Assembly (NCBI GenBank): GCA_900765525.1
Contig: CAAFRY010000288.1
Location: 1-26,847, forward strand
Source of the DNA: an uncultured Blautia sp.
GTDB lineage: Bacteria > Bacillota > Clostridia > Lachnospirales > Lachnospiraceae
Direction of reading: 5' to 3'
Length of the DNA stretch: 26,847 nt
Shown here piece after piece: positions 15,321-23,773 of this stretch. Made by a program: the position numbers and the translations under genes. The notes beneath the pieces are model-generated. The model saw only the letters and a program-made list of their open reading frames with translations, was not told the DNA's origin and searched no databases. How positions within the stretch are numbered: the first letter of the stretch is position 1; the number at the start of each line of letters is the position of its first letter.

Positions 15321-18300
15321 CTACAATTCAAAAAGAATAGTTTTAATCTCATAAGGATGCAGGCTCATCCTTGGATTCTCCGAAGTAAAGGCTCCGGCAG
15401 GCCGTTCCATCAAATCACCTTCTGCCCATGTCTTCCAGGAAAAGCCGGGGGTAAGTTCTACATTCTGTTTGGCTCCTGCAAAATCATGGAACCTGACTAC
15501 CAGATATTTTCCGTCCTCTGATTTCTTCACTGCATCCACCTCTATCTGAGGATTATCCAGAGTAAAGAAGCTGTCAAAGCCAGTCTTATCTCTTCCCTTA
15601 TATACCTCCATAGGGTTATTCAGGGCAAAGGCTTCCTCCACTACCCTGCCTTCCACAAAGTCTCCTTTGTGAGGAAGAAGGGAATAGGTAAAGGTATGTC
15701 TTCCCAGGTCCTGGAGATGGTCAGGCTGAAGCCCGGAACGCAGCAGGGAAAGACGCATCACATTATCCTTTATGTCGTATCCGTACTTACAGTCATTTAA
15801 CAGGGCCACTCCGTAATTTCTCTCGGAGAGGTCTGCGAAACGGTGTCCTACAGATTCGAATCTGGCGTGGTCCCAGCTGGTATTCCAGTGATTTGGCCGC
15901 CGCACATTTCCATACTGTATGTCGTAGGTAGCATAGGTACTTCTCACATCTACCGTAAAAGCTGTTTTCAAAAGCTGCTGTCTTTCCTGGAAATCCACCT
16001 CTGTCTTAAAGTCAATTCTTTTGCTGCTGCTGTACAAGGTCATATCCTGGGAAATTGTTGTATTCATATAGTTCCATTCCATGTGAATAACCAGGCACAG
16101 AGGTCCGCACTGGGTTACCTCGAAGCTTGTCAAATCTGTCACTTCCCGCATTTTCTGCTGGTAGAAAATATCAATATCCCAGGCATCATTATCCAGAGGT
16201 TTGTCCTCAAACATCTGGAGTACATTTCCTCTTTCTCCCGGAGCCAATACCTCTCTCTCCTCTGCCTTATCGTAAAGCCTGGTTATCTGGCCGTAATCAT
16301 TGAGAGCCACAGCATACCAGGGAGTTTCAATATTTCTTCCGCTTACCGAAAATGCACTGCTGCCCGGAGTCTGTTCCTTCTTTCTGAACAAAACAGTCTT
16401 ATGGCCCATGGCCGGAACCTGGGGTACCTGCACATAATTTCCTGCAGCTGTTTTCTGGGAAAGCAGTATATTTCCCTCCCGGTCAGTATAGGAGCCTTCT
16501 TCCCTGCAGGGAATCAGAACCATCTCATCTAAATTCCATGCAGAACTATTGTATATGGTATAGCAATCCGGCTCTTCCTCCAAAGCCTGGGCTGCAAAGC
16601 TGCTTACAACCTCCTGTCCAATCTCTTCCACCTTTTCGTAATCTCTGCGGCTGTCTTCATATACCTCATGGATAGAGGAACCTGGAATAATATCATGGAA
16701 CTGATTGGTAAGAATCAGTTTCCAGCCCTGGGTCAGTTTCTCCTGGGCCGCCTTTCCCAAATCACCCGCAGCGGCTGCTCCCATGGCCGTAAGCCATTCA
16801 GCCCGGCGATAGAGCAGCTCCATTTTCCGGTTCATCCGCTTATTATAAGCCTGGCTGGTGTACGTGCCTCTGTGGTATTCCAGATACAGCTCTCCGTCCC
16901 AGGTATGTACATACTGGTCTGTATTCTTCACGGTTTCTTTCAGGTTTCTGAAATACTCTCCGGCCGTGGAGGTTTTCAGATAGGGAAGCCCCGGAATCTT
17001 ATCAATTCTTCTTCTGGCCTCCAGCAAATCTCTGTTTACACCGCCGCCGCCGTCTCCGTATCCGTAGGAAATAAGCAGTTCCTTATTCATCTCCTTCTCA
17101 CTGTAAGCCTCCCATACTCCCTTTACGGTCTTAGGGGTCAGCAGACCGTTGTAAGTGTAGAACCAGGAACCCGGCTCGTTCCAGGGCTCCGGTGTGGTGA
17201 TGAAATGTGTCAGCACTTCCGTACCGTCCATACCTTTCCAGCGGAAGGTATCATGGGGCATACGGTTAAACTGATTCCAGCTTATCTTTGTAGTCATAAA
17301 CATGTCGATGCCTGACTTTTTCAGAATCTGGGGAAGAGCCCAGGAATAACCGAACACATCAGGAAGCCACAGGTATTCTACATCTTTTCCGAACTCTTCT
17401 TTTAAAAACCGGCTGCCCAGAAGAAGCTGCCGGGTCAGGGATTCCCCGCTTGTCAGATTACAATCTGCCTCTACCCACATGCCTCCGTCTGCTTCCCAGC
17501 GTCCTTCTTCTACTCTCTTTTTGATAGCCTCATAGATTTCCGGGAAATCTTCTTTCACATAAGCATAAAGCTGGGGCTGTGTCTGAAGAAAAATGTATTC
17601 CGGAAACATTTCCATCATCCGAAGAACCGTGGAGAAGGAACGGGATGCCTTCTCATGAGTATGCTTTAACCGCCACAGCCAGGCCATATCAATATGGGTA
17701 TGCCCTACGCAGCTTACTTTCACCAGAGAATGTTTCTCCATTCCGTTAATCTTTTCATTTAATAACTGGTCTGCCTGATGAAGGCTCTCATAGAAAGCCT
17801 GGCTGCCCGGATAGGACCAGTCAATACAGTGGCAGGCGCCGTCCAGCGCTGCCCGCAGCTCATATTTCACCGGATTGCCGTCTTCCAAATTTGCCAGGGT
17901 ATCCAGTATCAGAGAACCCATGTAATAGAAATCATCTGCCTTCTCGTCCAGCCAGGCAAGCTGGGCCTGGCGGATTCTATGCTCCTGAATCCTGGGAACG
18001 CCGCCGCCCTCAAGGCCGGACCAGAGCCGGAAGGTAAGTTCCACGTCCTGTCCGTACAGTTCCGGGGAAAAGAATACTTCCTTGTGATTCACATCAACTC
18101 CCTGGTAAGGCTTTCCGTTCACATAGCACATGGCCTCAAAACCGGAATTGTTTCCCGCACCTGTATTTCCGAAATCAAAAATTCCCAGAGCTCTTCTGCC
18201 TTCCCACTCTTTGGGAATATGTATTTTCTTGTACATCCACAGATACTTGTCACGGCCTTCCCAGCGGTCTCCCAGACTCATGGTTTCCCATCCCTCATGG

Positions 18301-18443
18301 TCTGTGGGCACCTGGGGATTCACTACGCCCTGCTCATCCTGGCAGACCAGGAATTCCTCTAAGTCCAGGACGTCTCTGTATCTGTACTTCTGCGCTTCTG
18401 TAACTCTCCGCTCTAATTTTCTATCTGTTAAAAACAACTGCAT
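15321..18443 (-). CDS. Alpha-mannosidase (GH38)
   Basis: This 1040-residue class II alpha-mannosidase has an N-terminal beta domain and a catalytic domain from about residue 240. Zinc-ligand residues His250 and Asp252 lie in GHTHIDMAWLW, and the nucleophile Asp327 in MWVEADCNLTSGES. A further conserved histidine is in FHDIIPGSS. Long C-terminal beta domains complete the GH38 architecture. No signal peptide is present, so it acts in the cytoplasm on imported mannosides, releasing alpha-linked mannose (linkage specificity is not readable). AGGAGG lies 9 nt before the ATG. It is the first gene of the upstream transcription unit, with promoter and shared activator element directly upstream. Confidence 0.94.
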   Translation of the reverse strand: MQLFLTDRKLERRVTEAQKYRYRDVLDLEEFLVCQDEQGVVNPQVPTDHEGWETMSLGDRWEGRDKYLWMYKKIHIPKEWEGRRALGIFDFGNTGAGNNSGFEAMCYVNGKPYQGVDVNHKEVFFSPELYGQDVELTFRLWSGLEGGGVPRIQEHRIRQAQLAWLDEKADDFYYMGSLILDTLANLEDGNPVKYELRAALDGACHCIDWSYPGSQAFYESLHQADQLLNEKINGMEKHSLVKVSCVGHTHIDMAWLWRLKHTHEKASRSFSTVLRMMEMFPEYIFLQTQPQLYAYVKEDFPEIYEAIKKRVEEGRWEADGGMWVEADCNLTSGESLTRQLLLGSRFLKEEFGKDVEYLWLPDVFGYSWALPQILKKSGIDMFMTTKISWNQFNRMPHDTFRWKGMDGTEVLTHFITTPEPWNEPGSWFYTYNGLLTPKTVKGVWEAYSEKEMNKELLISYGYGDGGGGVNRDLLEARRRIDKIPGLPYLKTSTAGEYFRNLKETVKNTDQYVHTWDGELYLEYHRGTYTSQAYNKRMNRKMELLYRRAEWLTAMGAAAAGDLGKAAQEKLTQGWKLILTNQFHDIIPGSSIHEVYEDSRRDYEKVEEIGQEVVSSFAAQALEEEPDCYTIYNSSAWNLDEMVLIPCREEGSYTDREGNILLSQKTAAGNYVQVPQVPAMGHKTVLFRKKEQTPGSSAFSVSGRNIETPWYAVALNDYGQITRLYDKAEEREVLAPGERGNVLQMFEDKPLDNDAWDIDIFYQQKMREVTDLTSFEVTQCGPLCLVIHMEWNYMNTTISQDMTLYSSSKRIDFKTEVDFQERQQLLKTAFTVDVRSTYATYDIQYGNVRRPNHWNTSWDHARFESVGHRFADLSERNYGVALLNDCKYGYDIKDNVMRLSLLRSGLQPDHLQDLGRHTFTYSLLPHKGDFVEGRVVEEAFALNNPMEVYKGRDKTGFDSFFTLDNPQIEVDAVKKSEDGKYLVVRFHDFAGAKQNVELTPGFSWKTWAEGDLMERPAGAFTSENPRMSLHPYEIKTILFEL

Positions 18444-18488
18444 CTCTACAAACCTCCTGCAATAGCCCCTTGGCCTTTTACAGCTTTT

Positions 18489-18517
18489 ATTCTACTTTAT
18501 CTTGCTCCCCACTACAA
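18489..18517 (-). promoter_or_regulatory. Promoter of the GH38-yesL-yesM-yesN operon
   Basis: On the minus strand TTGTAG (18512 to 18517) and TAGAAT (18489 to 18494) are 17 nt apart. Start of transcription would be near 18482, with a leader of about 40 nt to the GH38 ATG. Confidence 0.55.
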
Positions 18518-18538
18518 TTTTCCTTTTTCTATGTTTAG

Positions 18539-18551
18539 TGTACAAATTCTA
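18539..18551 (-). promoter_or_regulatory. Shared 13-bp activator element, GH38 promoter copy
   Basis: On the minus strand this reads TAGAATTTGTACA, identical to the copy at 11187 to 11199. There are 44 nt between it and the -10 hexamer in both promoters. It lies about 21 nt upstream of the -35, a usual place for an AraC-type activator. YesN is the likely ligand by inference. Confidence 0.55.
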
Positions 18552-18560
18552 TGAATCCCA

Positions 18561-18608
18561 AAAACCGCCTCATGAAGCAAGAAATTTCCTGTTCCATGAA
18601 GCGGTTTT
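18561..18608 (-). terminator. Terminator after aarF, possibly bidirectional
   Basis: Arms at 18561 to 18574 and 18595 to 18608 pair at 13 of 14 positions around a 20-nt loop. An A-run on one side and a T-run on the other give a T-tract in either direction. It begins about 30 nt after the aarF stop and separates that gene from the GH38 promoter, which lies just beyond. Confidence 0.8.
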
Positions 18609-18640
18609 CCTTTCTGTCTAAGGCCCTTCCGGGCCCGGCT

Positions 18641-20227
18641 TCACTGCTTTCCCGAACGCATGTGCCTCAAAAAGATACACAGGGTAATTCCAAAGGCCAG
18701 TATGTATCCGATTGCCCCGATTGCCGGAATCCCCCAAAGTTTAGGCTTCATATCCGTGGTACACAAAATACTGGAGCCGATAAGAAGTCCTGTGACTAAA
18801 AGTCCCATTACCAGCTTTTTTATCAGCGCCATCAGCAGTCCGGATAAATCCTCCCCAGCGTGAAGGTCCAGATTTATCCTGGTCTGTCCCTTTAAATACC
18901 CATGGAGAATATCTGCCGTCAGCCCCGGAATATCCACTGCCTTATAAAGAGACTGGGCCAGGGCTTTTGCCTCTTTCTTTATCTCTTTTTCCCAGTTAAG
19001 CCCGCCTAAAATCCGTCCTGCGCCTCTGGCTGAGGCAATCTTTACCATATTGATTTCCGGACTGATTTCCACCAGAACGCCTTCCATATGGGTCAGTCCC
19101 CTGGCCAGCATAGTAAGACCGTGGGGCATGGAAATTTTATTTTCCTTCATAACCTCCATCAGGCTTTCCATCACCTCTGCCAGCCGGATATTTCCCATAT
19201 CAACGGTTCCATACTTGGACAGCAGGGTTCCAATATCCTGATATAATCGGCTCTGGTCCGGCTTTCCCCGGAATTCTCCCAGGGCCATGACGGATTCCAG
19301 TATGGCTCCGATGTCATTGACAGCCACACCCTTTACAGCCTTGGCTATCAGCTCCTTGTCCCGCTCTGACAGCCTTCCCATCATTCCCATGTCTATCCAG
19401 ACAATCTTCCCTTCCCGGACCTTTACATTTCCCGGGTGGGGGTCAGCATGGAAAAATCCGTCTTCCATTACCTGCTTCATATAATTGTCTGCCAGCTTGG
19501 AGCCGATTTCCTTTAAATCATATCCTTCTTCTGTCAGGCCCTCCTTGTCATCTACGGAAAGTCCCTGGATGTATTCCATCACCAGTACCTTAGAGGTGGT
19601 GTACTGCTTATACAGGGCAGGCACAGAGATAAAGGCCACGTCTTTGTTTCTGGCAGCGAATTCCTCCATGTTGGCGGCTTCTATGAGAAAATCCATCTCT
19701 TCCCTGGCCACGTCCCACATCTCATCCAGCACCATATCCAGGTCCACCAAATCCTTCATGTTAATTGGCGGAAGGAGCTTTACCGCCCGGTGAAGAAGGG
19801 CAATATCCCTGGACATCAGCTCATACACGCCTTTCCTCTGTACCTTCACTACCACCTGCTCACCGGTTTTCAGCACAGCCCGGTGGACCTGGGCAATGGA
19901 AGCAGACCCCAAAGGCGTCTCTTCTATCCTGGCAAAAATCTCCTCCGCCGGAGCCCCGTAGGCCTCCTCTATTACCTCACGAACCTCCTGAAAGTCCATA
20001 GGCGCTGCTTCTGAATGAAGCTTCATAAGCTCATCGCAGTATTTCTTGGGAAGAATATCTGAGTGCATGGACATAACCTGGCCCAGCTTAATATAGGCCG
20101 GCCCCAAATCCTCCAGTATCAGACGCAGTTTTTCCGGGGTTACCCCTCTGGTAATCCCCCTGGAGCGAAGAACTGCGGTTATCTCCCTGAGCCTGGCTCC
20201 ATATTCCTTATGCTTCTCCCTGCTCAT
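18641..20227 (-). CDS. ABC1/UbiB-family atypical kinase (AarF-like)
   Basis: This 528-residue protein-kinase-like protein has the family's KLGQ motif (47 to 50), alanine-rich loop ASIAQVH (109 to 115), ATP-site Lys128 (VVVKVQR), catalytic HADPHPGN (260 to 267) and metal-binding Asp279 (WIDMGMMG). Two transmembrane helices end the protein (about the last 65 residues). Relatives act in quinone or other isoprenoid lipid metabolism, but the role in anaerobic Firmicutes is unsettled. It is the last gene after the phasin-like and DgkA-like genes, 56 nt beyond the former, and is followed by a clear terminator. The ribosome binding site (GGGGGACGG) is only moderate. Confidence 0.88.
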   Translation of the reverse strand: MSREKHKEYGARLREITAVLRSRGITRGVTPEKLRLILEDLGPAYIKLGQVMSMHSDILPKKYCDELMKLHSEAAPMDFQEVREVIEEAYGAPAEEIFARIEETPLGSASIAQVHRAVLKTGEQVVVKVQRKGVYELMSRDIALLHRAVKLLPPINMKDLVDLDMVLDEMWDVAREEMDFLIEAANMEEFAARNKDVAFISVPALYKQYTTSKVLVMEYIQGLSVDDKEGLTEEGYDLKEIGSKLADNYMKQVMEDGFFHADPHPGNVKVREGKIVWIDMGMMGRLSERDKELIAKAVKGVAVNDIGAILESVMALGEFRGKPDQSRLYQDIGTLLSKYGTVDMGNIRLAEVMESLMEVMKENKISMPHGLTMLARGLTHMEGVLVEISPEINMVKIASARGAGRILGGLNWEKEIKKEAKALAQSLYKAVDIPGLTADILHGYLKGQTRINLDLHAGEDLSGLLMALIKKLVMGLLVTGLLIGSSILCTTDMKPKLWGIPAIGAIGYILAFGITLCIFLRHMRSGKQ

Positions 20228-20283
20228 TTTTCCGTCCCCCGCTATACTATCCTACGTCTGGCTCTCTGCTATCTTCCAGGCTA

Positions 20284-20790
20284 TTATTCTTCTTCACAGC
20301 CCTTCCGGCTGTCCGGTTCCCCCGCATCCTGGCAGCACTTTCTTTCCTCCTGCCGGGAAGCAGCTTCACCATCTGTCTGGCAGCCCTGGTCTGCACATTC
20401 CTGGCTTTCTGTCTGGCAAGCCTCTTCTGCGGATGTCTCACAATCCGGCTGGAAATCCTTCTCTTCACCATCCTGCCCGGCTGCCGCTTTTGCCTGTTCC
20501 ATTTCTTCCAGCTTCTGTTTCAGAGCCGCCACCTGCTCAGGAGTCATTTTATCCAGCAGCTTTTCCAGCTCCTCCGGGGTAGATGGCTTCACAGAAACCT
20601 TCACATTTTCTCTCACTTTTTCTTTGATATTATGCTTCAGCTCCTCATTGAGAACCTTCCCCTGCTCTACAGTCAGCTCTCCCTTTTTTACCAGCTCCTC
20701 TAAAATTTCTCCTGATTTTTCCGCAGTAGCTGCCACTGCTCCTATACCTGCCAGCAAAATTTTTTTTACATTATCTCCTAAACTATCCAT
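20284..20790 (-). CDS. Phasin-like coiled-coil protein with cysteine-rich acidic tail
   Basis: This 168-residue protein opens with a hydrophobic helix (about 10 to 22), then a charged helical segment (about 25 to 100) of the type annotated as phasin-family or PHA-synthesis regulator in Clostridia. From about residue 105 it becomes low-complexity and acidic, with seven cysteines at 117, 125, 132, 137, 152, 153 and 165. The start at 20790 is chosen because AAAGGAG lies 8 nt upstream; the frame extends 13 codons further without a better site. It sits between dgkA-like and aarF-like genes with tight spacing. A true link to polyhydroxyalkanoate granules is doubtful; no PHA synthase is visible here. 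Confidence 0.7.
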   Translation of the reverse strand: MDSLGDNVKKILLAGIGAVAATAEKSGEILEELVKKGELTVEQGKVLNEELKHNIKEKVRENVKVSVKPSTPEELEKLLDKMTPEQVAALKQKLEEMEQAKAAAGQDGEEKDFQPDCETSAEEACQTESQECADQGCQTDGEAASRQEERKCCQDAGEPDSRKGCEEE

Positions 20791-20809
20791 AATCCAATCT
20801 CCTTTCCAA

Positions 20810-21181
20810 TCAAAGCACCATAGCTGCAAGCTTTGGCAAAAAAATCAGACATCCCACAATAGCCGCAAAGATTGCTGCCGTCAGGACGGCTCCCGCAGCG
20901 GCGTCCTTGGCCTTCTTGGCCAGAGGATGGACCTCCTGGCAGGCCAAATCCACAACTGCCTCCAAAGCCGTATTTACCAGCTCCAGAGACATAACCAGGG
21001 CACAAAGGCCCAGGCAGATACACCATTGTATCAGGCTGATTCTAAGGAAAAAACCAAAAAGAATCACCAGCGCCCCGGCGGCGCAGTGAATCTTCATATT
21101 TCTCTCCCGTCTCACCGTCTCCAGGATTCCGGAAAAAGCATAGCCAAAGCTTTTATAAAGAGGATTCTTCTTTCCTGCCAT
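20810..21181 (-). CDS. dgkA: DgkA-family kinase (undecaprenol/diacylglycerol kinase)
   Basis: This small membrane kinase of about 123 residues has three hydrophobic helices and the family signature ELVNTALEAVVD (Glu67 to Asp78), followed by KDAAAGAVL. In Gram-positive bacteria this family mainly phosphorylates undecaprenol to supply the cell-wall lipid carrier. The ATG at 21179 to 21181 is preferred, as AAGGTG lies upstream at a usable distance; GTG and ATG codons two and three positions earlier are too close to it. It ends 19 nt before the phasin-like gene. Confidence 0.88.
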   Translation of the reverse strand: MAGKKNPLYKSFGYAFSGILETVRRERNMKIHCAAGALVILFGFFLRISLIQWCICLGLCALVMSLELVNTALEAVVDLACQEVHPLAKKAKDAAAGAVLTAAIFAAIVGCLIFLPKLAAMVL

Positions 21182-21205
21182 ATACATCACCTTTGCTTTT
21201 TTTCT

Positions 21206-21211
21206 ATTATA
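21206..21211 (-). promoter_or_regulatory. Possible -10 element before dgkA
   Basis: A perfect TATAAT on the minus strand lies about 25 nt before the dgkA start and 40 nt after the GH125 stop. No good -35 is present 16 to 18 nt upstream, so dgkA may instead be read through from the GH125 gene. Confidence 0.3.
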
Positions 21212-21252
21212 CTATACTTTTTCCAAAATCTCAGCAAATTTTCATACAATAA

Positions 21253-22563
21253 TTATTTTTCCAATGTGTATCCCAAATAATCCAGAAACAGTTGCGCATA
21301 CATGGCATTGGCCCAGGAAAACCATTCTCTGGTATATTTGGTGTCATCATCCTTACAGAATCCCTCATGCATCATCCCTTTTCCTCCGGTAGTGGCTGCC
21401 ATATTCTTCAGGATTCTCAGCTTTTCCTCCCTGCTCCCGGCAGTCAGACCCTCCATGGCCATAGCAATATGCCAGATATAACCAGCCGGAGTGTGGGGAC
21501 TGCCTATGCCTGAAGCCTTTTTCCCCTGAAAATAATAGGGATTTCCCCAGCTTAAAAGGAATCTTCTGGTATTTTGGGCAGTCTGTCTGTGGCCCTCGTA
21601 ACCAATGTAATCCATAGCCAGCAGGCTGGGTACATTTGCATCATCCATCAGATTGAACATACCCCACCCATCTGTCTCATAAGCATAAATCCAGCCGAAA
21701 TCCTCTGTCAGAACACGGCCTTCTTTTTCAATGGCCTGTTTTACCTGCCGTCCCAGCTCTCCTGCTCTTTTTTCCATTCTCTTATCCTGAAAAATCTCCC
21801 GCTCAATCTCTTCCAGATACCCCAGAACCACGGCAGCGAACATGTTAGAGGGAATCAGATAACCATAAGTGCAGGCGTCGTCACTGGGCCGGAAGCCGGA
21901 CCAGATAAGGCCTGTATCCGGCTTAGTCAGGGCTCCCTTCCCCTCTCTGGAAAGGGTATCCCGAAAATAGCTGTTTTCCCTCACAAACCGGTAAGGTGAT
22001 TTTTCCTCATGATTCTGTTCCGTGGTAAAGACCTCCAGGATTTTCTCCGCTCCTTCCTGGAATTTTCCCTGAAACTGGGAAGTACAGCCTGTGTTTTTCC
22101 AAAGAAGATAGGCCAGCCATATAGGGTAGCACAGAGAATCCACCTCAAATTTCCGCTCCCACACCCAGGGATTTTGGTCCGGGTCGTCCTTCTCCCAGCA
22201 GGCCCCGCTGGGACTGTCATTAAATGCATTGGCATAAGGGTCAATACAAATATAATAAAACTGCCGTCTCACCAAGCCTGCAATGGTCTCCTGTATTCTT
22301 TCATCTTCTTTAGCCAGAAAAAGATAGGGATGGAGCTGGGCTGCCGAATCTCTAAGCCACATAGCCGGAATATCCCCGGTAATCACATGGGTGGTATTAT
22401 CCTCCATCTGTTTAACCGTGGTATCCAGGGTATTGGTATAGCAGGACTGGAATATATCCATCAGCTCCTGTTCTTCTCCTGCTTTTTCCCTTAATTCTCT
22501 GAAAAATTTTTCCATGGTATGTTTAAAATAAGGTTTTCTGTTTTCCTGTATGTCTGTATGCAT
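21253..22563 (-). CDS. Exo-alpha-1,6-mannosidase (GH125)
   Basis: This 436-residue cytoplasmic protein has the all-helical GH125 fold signatures, including [14 protein letters not shown] (63 to 76), FRPSDDA (224 to 230) and [13 protein letters not shown] near 413. Asp228 and Glu413 are the candidate catalytic acid and base by analogy with characterised members. The family removes terminal alpha-1,6-linked mannose from N-glycan fragments. A good AAAGGAG lies 7 nt before the ATG. It lies upstream of dgkA on the same strand and about 140 nt after eutH. It fits functionally with the GH38 and GH2 mannosidases, but no copy of their 13-bp promoter element was found before it. Confidence 0.9.
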   Translation of the reverse strand: MHTDIQENRKPYFKHTMEKFFRELREKAGEEQELMDIFQSCYTNTLDTTVKQMEDNTTHVITGDIPAMWLRDSAAQLHPYLFLAKEDERIQETIAGLVRRQFYYICIDPYANAFNDSPSGACWEKDDPDQNPWVWERKFEVDSLCYPIWLAYLLWKNTGCTSQFQGKFQEGAEKILEVFTTEQNHEEKSPYRFVRENSYFRDTLSREGKGALTKPDTGLIWSGFRPSDDACTYGYLIPSNMFAAVVLGYLEEIEREIFQDKRMEKRAGELGRQVKQAIEKEGRVLTEDFGWIYAYETDGWGMFNLMDDANVPSLLAMDYIGYEGHRQTAQNTRRFLLSWGNPYYFQGKKASGIGSPHTPAGYIWHIAMAMEGLTAGSREEKLRILKNMAATTGGKGMMHEGFCKDDDTKYTREWFSWANAMYAQLFLDYLGYTLEK

Positions 22564-22704
22564 GGTTTTTCTCCTTTTGACTTAGCTTAAAGGCCATTTG
22601 CCTCCGCTATTATTTTACCCCATGCCTAAAGCCGGAAAAAGTGGAAGAACTATGTAAACAGGGAACATATGGCAGTTTTTTCTTCCTGCAGGCCGGAAAG
22701 TTCC

Positions 22705-23772
22705 TTAATCTATTTCCCGGACAAAGAAGAGGGCTGCTGCTGCCCCGCAGACGCCTCCTGCTACCTTTGTCACAAGAAGGGGAACTACCATCTCCTGATT
22801 CACGCCGAACACAAACCCCATATGTGCCGCCAGCATAGAGGCTGAGCAGACCATAAAAGCTCCGTTTACCACTCTGCCTTTGGGATTCATGTTTTTCATC
22901 AACACAATAGCAGGCACCACGCTGACAATACTGATGAGCAGTCCTGCAATACTGCTGGAATTCATGCCTGTCCGGATTCCCAGCCAATTCATAGGCCTTC
23001 TCAAAAGCCGCTGCAAAAGCTCTGCCACAGGCAGACTTCCCAGCATCACCACTCCGATAGATGCCACGATACCCATGGCCTCCTCTATAGGCGCCAGCAT
23101 AGGAAGCAGCTTCCAGCCTGTCATATAGGCCACTGCCCCTGCTATAAGTCCGATGGTAGTAAGTGCCTTGATTCCCTCCGCAAAGAGAGAAAAACCGCTT
23201 ATGGTTTTTCCCGGAAATTTCTGCAGCCCTGCCATAAGGGGCAGGGACAACAGAAACACCGGAATACTCTGAACCAGGGTCTTCAAAACTGGCAGGCCGC
23301 ACAGGGCTCCTCCTATCAGAAGAGCTACCGGCAGCACTCCCAGTCCCAGAAGAATTCCTTTTGCAAAGGAAGGTCTTTCCTCCTCTCCTAAAATCCCCAT
23401 TCCCATGGGAACAGTAAAGGTTAAGGTACAGCCGAAAGTAGCGGCTACCACAATTCCTCCGTAGTCTCCCATCCTGGTGTCCACTGCCAGTTCCCGGGCC
23501 AGCTGATAGCCGCCCATGTCAATAGCCAGCCAGCCGCCCAGCATAGCCGGGTCAAGGCCCAGGGCATTGCAGAAAGGCACTGCTCCCAACTTTAACAGCC
23601 AGGAAACCAGGGGGACCAGACAGATAATTCCGGCCATAGAAAGAGCAGTGGACCCCAGCAGCAGAAAAGCCTCTTCAAATTTCTCTCCTAAGCCCAGCCG
23701 GTTCCCTAAAAGCCGGTCGGCTCCTCCAATCAAGGCTCCGGCAGCCATTATCCACATAATCACGGTTTCCAT
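22705..23772 (-). CDS. eutH: EutH-like ethanolamine transporter
   Basis: This 355-residue membrane protein has about ten hydrophobic segments. Its opening (GGADRLLGNRLGLGEKFEEAF at about 16 to 36) and LAIDMGGYQLAREL are close to those of EutH. It is shorter than the about 400 residues of the enterobacterial protein. EutH proteins are thought to move ethanolamine across the membrane. The ATG follows the stop codon of the M24 peptidase by one base, so the two are translationally coupled. No other eut gene (ammonia lyase, microcompartment shell) is in this window, so the substrate assignment is by family only. Confidence 0.82.
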   Translation of the reverse strand: METVIMWIMAAGALIGGADRLLGNRLGLGEKFEEAFLLLGSTALSMAGIICLVPLVSWLLKLGAVPFCNALGLDPAMLGGWLAIDMGGYQLARELAVDTRMGDYGGIVVAATFGCTLTFTVPMGMGILGEEERPSFAKGILLGLGVLPVALLIGGALCGLPVLKTLVQSIPVFLLSLPLMAGLQKFPGKTISGFSLFAEGIKALTTIGLIAGAVAYMTGWKLLPMLAPIEEAMGIVASIGVVMLGSLPVAELLQRLLRRPMNWLGIRTGMNSSSIAGLLISIVSVVPAIVLMKNMNPKGRVVNGAFMVCSASMLAAHMGFVFGVNQEMVVPLLVTKVAGGVCGAAAALFFVREID

Positions 23773-23773
23773 C

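Noticed and set aside
20063..21280. 405-codon plus-strand reading frame
   Set aside because: It runs antisense across aarF, the phasin-like gene and dgkA, all with strong family motifs, and its translation is low-complexity Ser/Pro/Cys with no domain.
22568..22704. Promoter or terminator between eutH and the GH125 gene
   Set aside because: An AATAAT-like -10 near 22609 has no convincing -35, and no stable stem with a T-run follows eutH, so nothing was called.
22610..23302. 230-codon minus-strand reading frame
   Set aside because: It is out of frame within eutH, with Gly/Ser/Arg-rich translation and no recognisable motif; eutH has clear homology.
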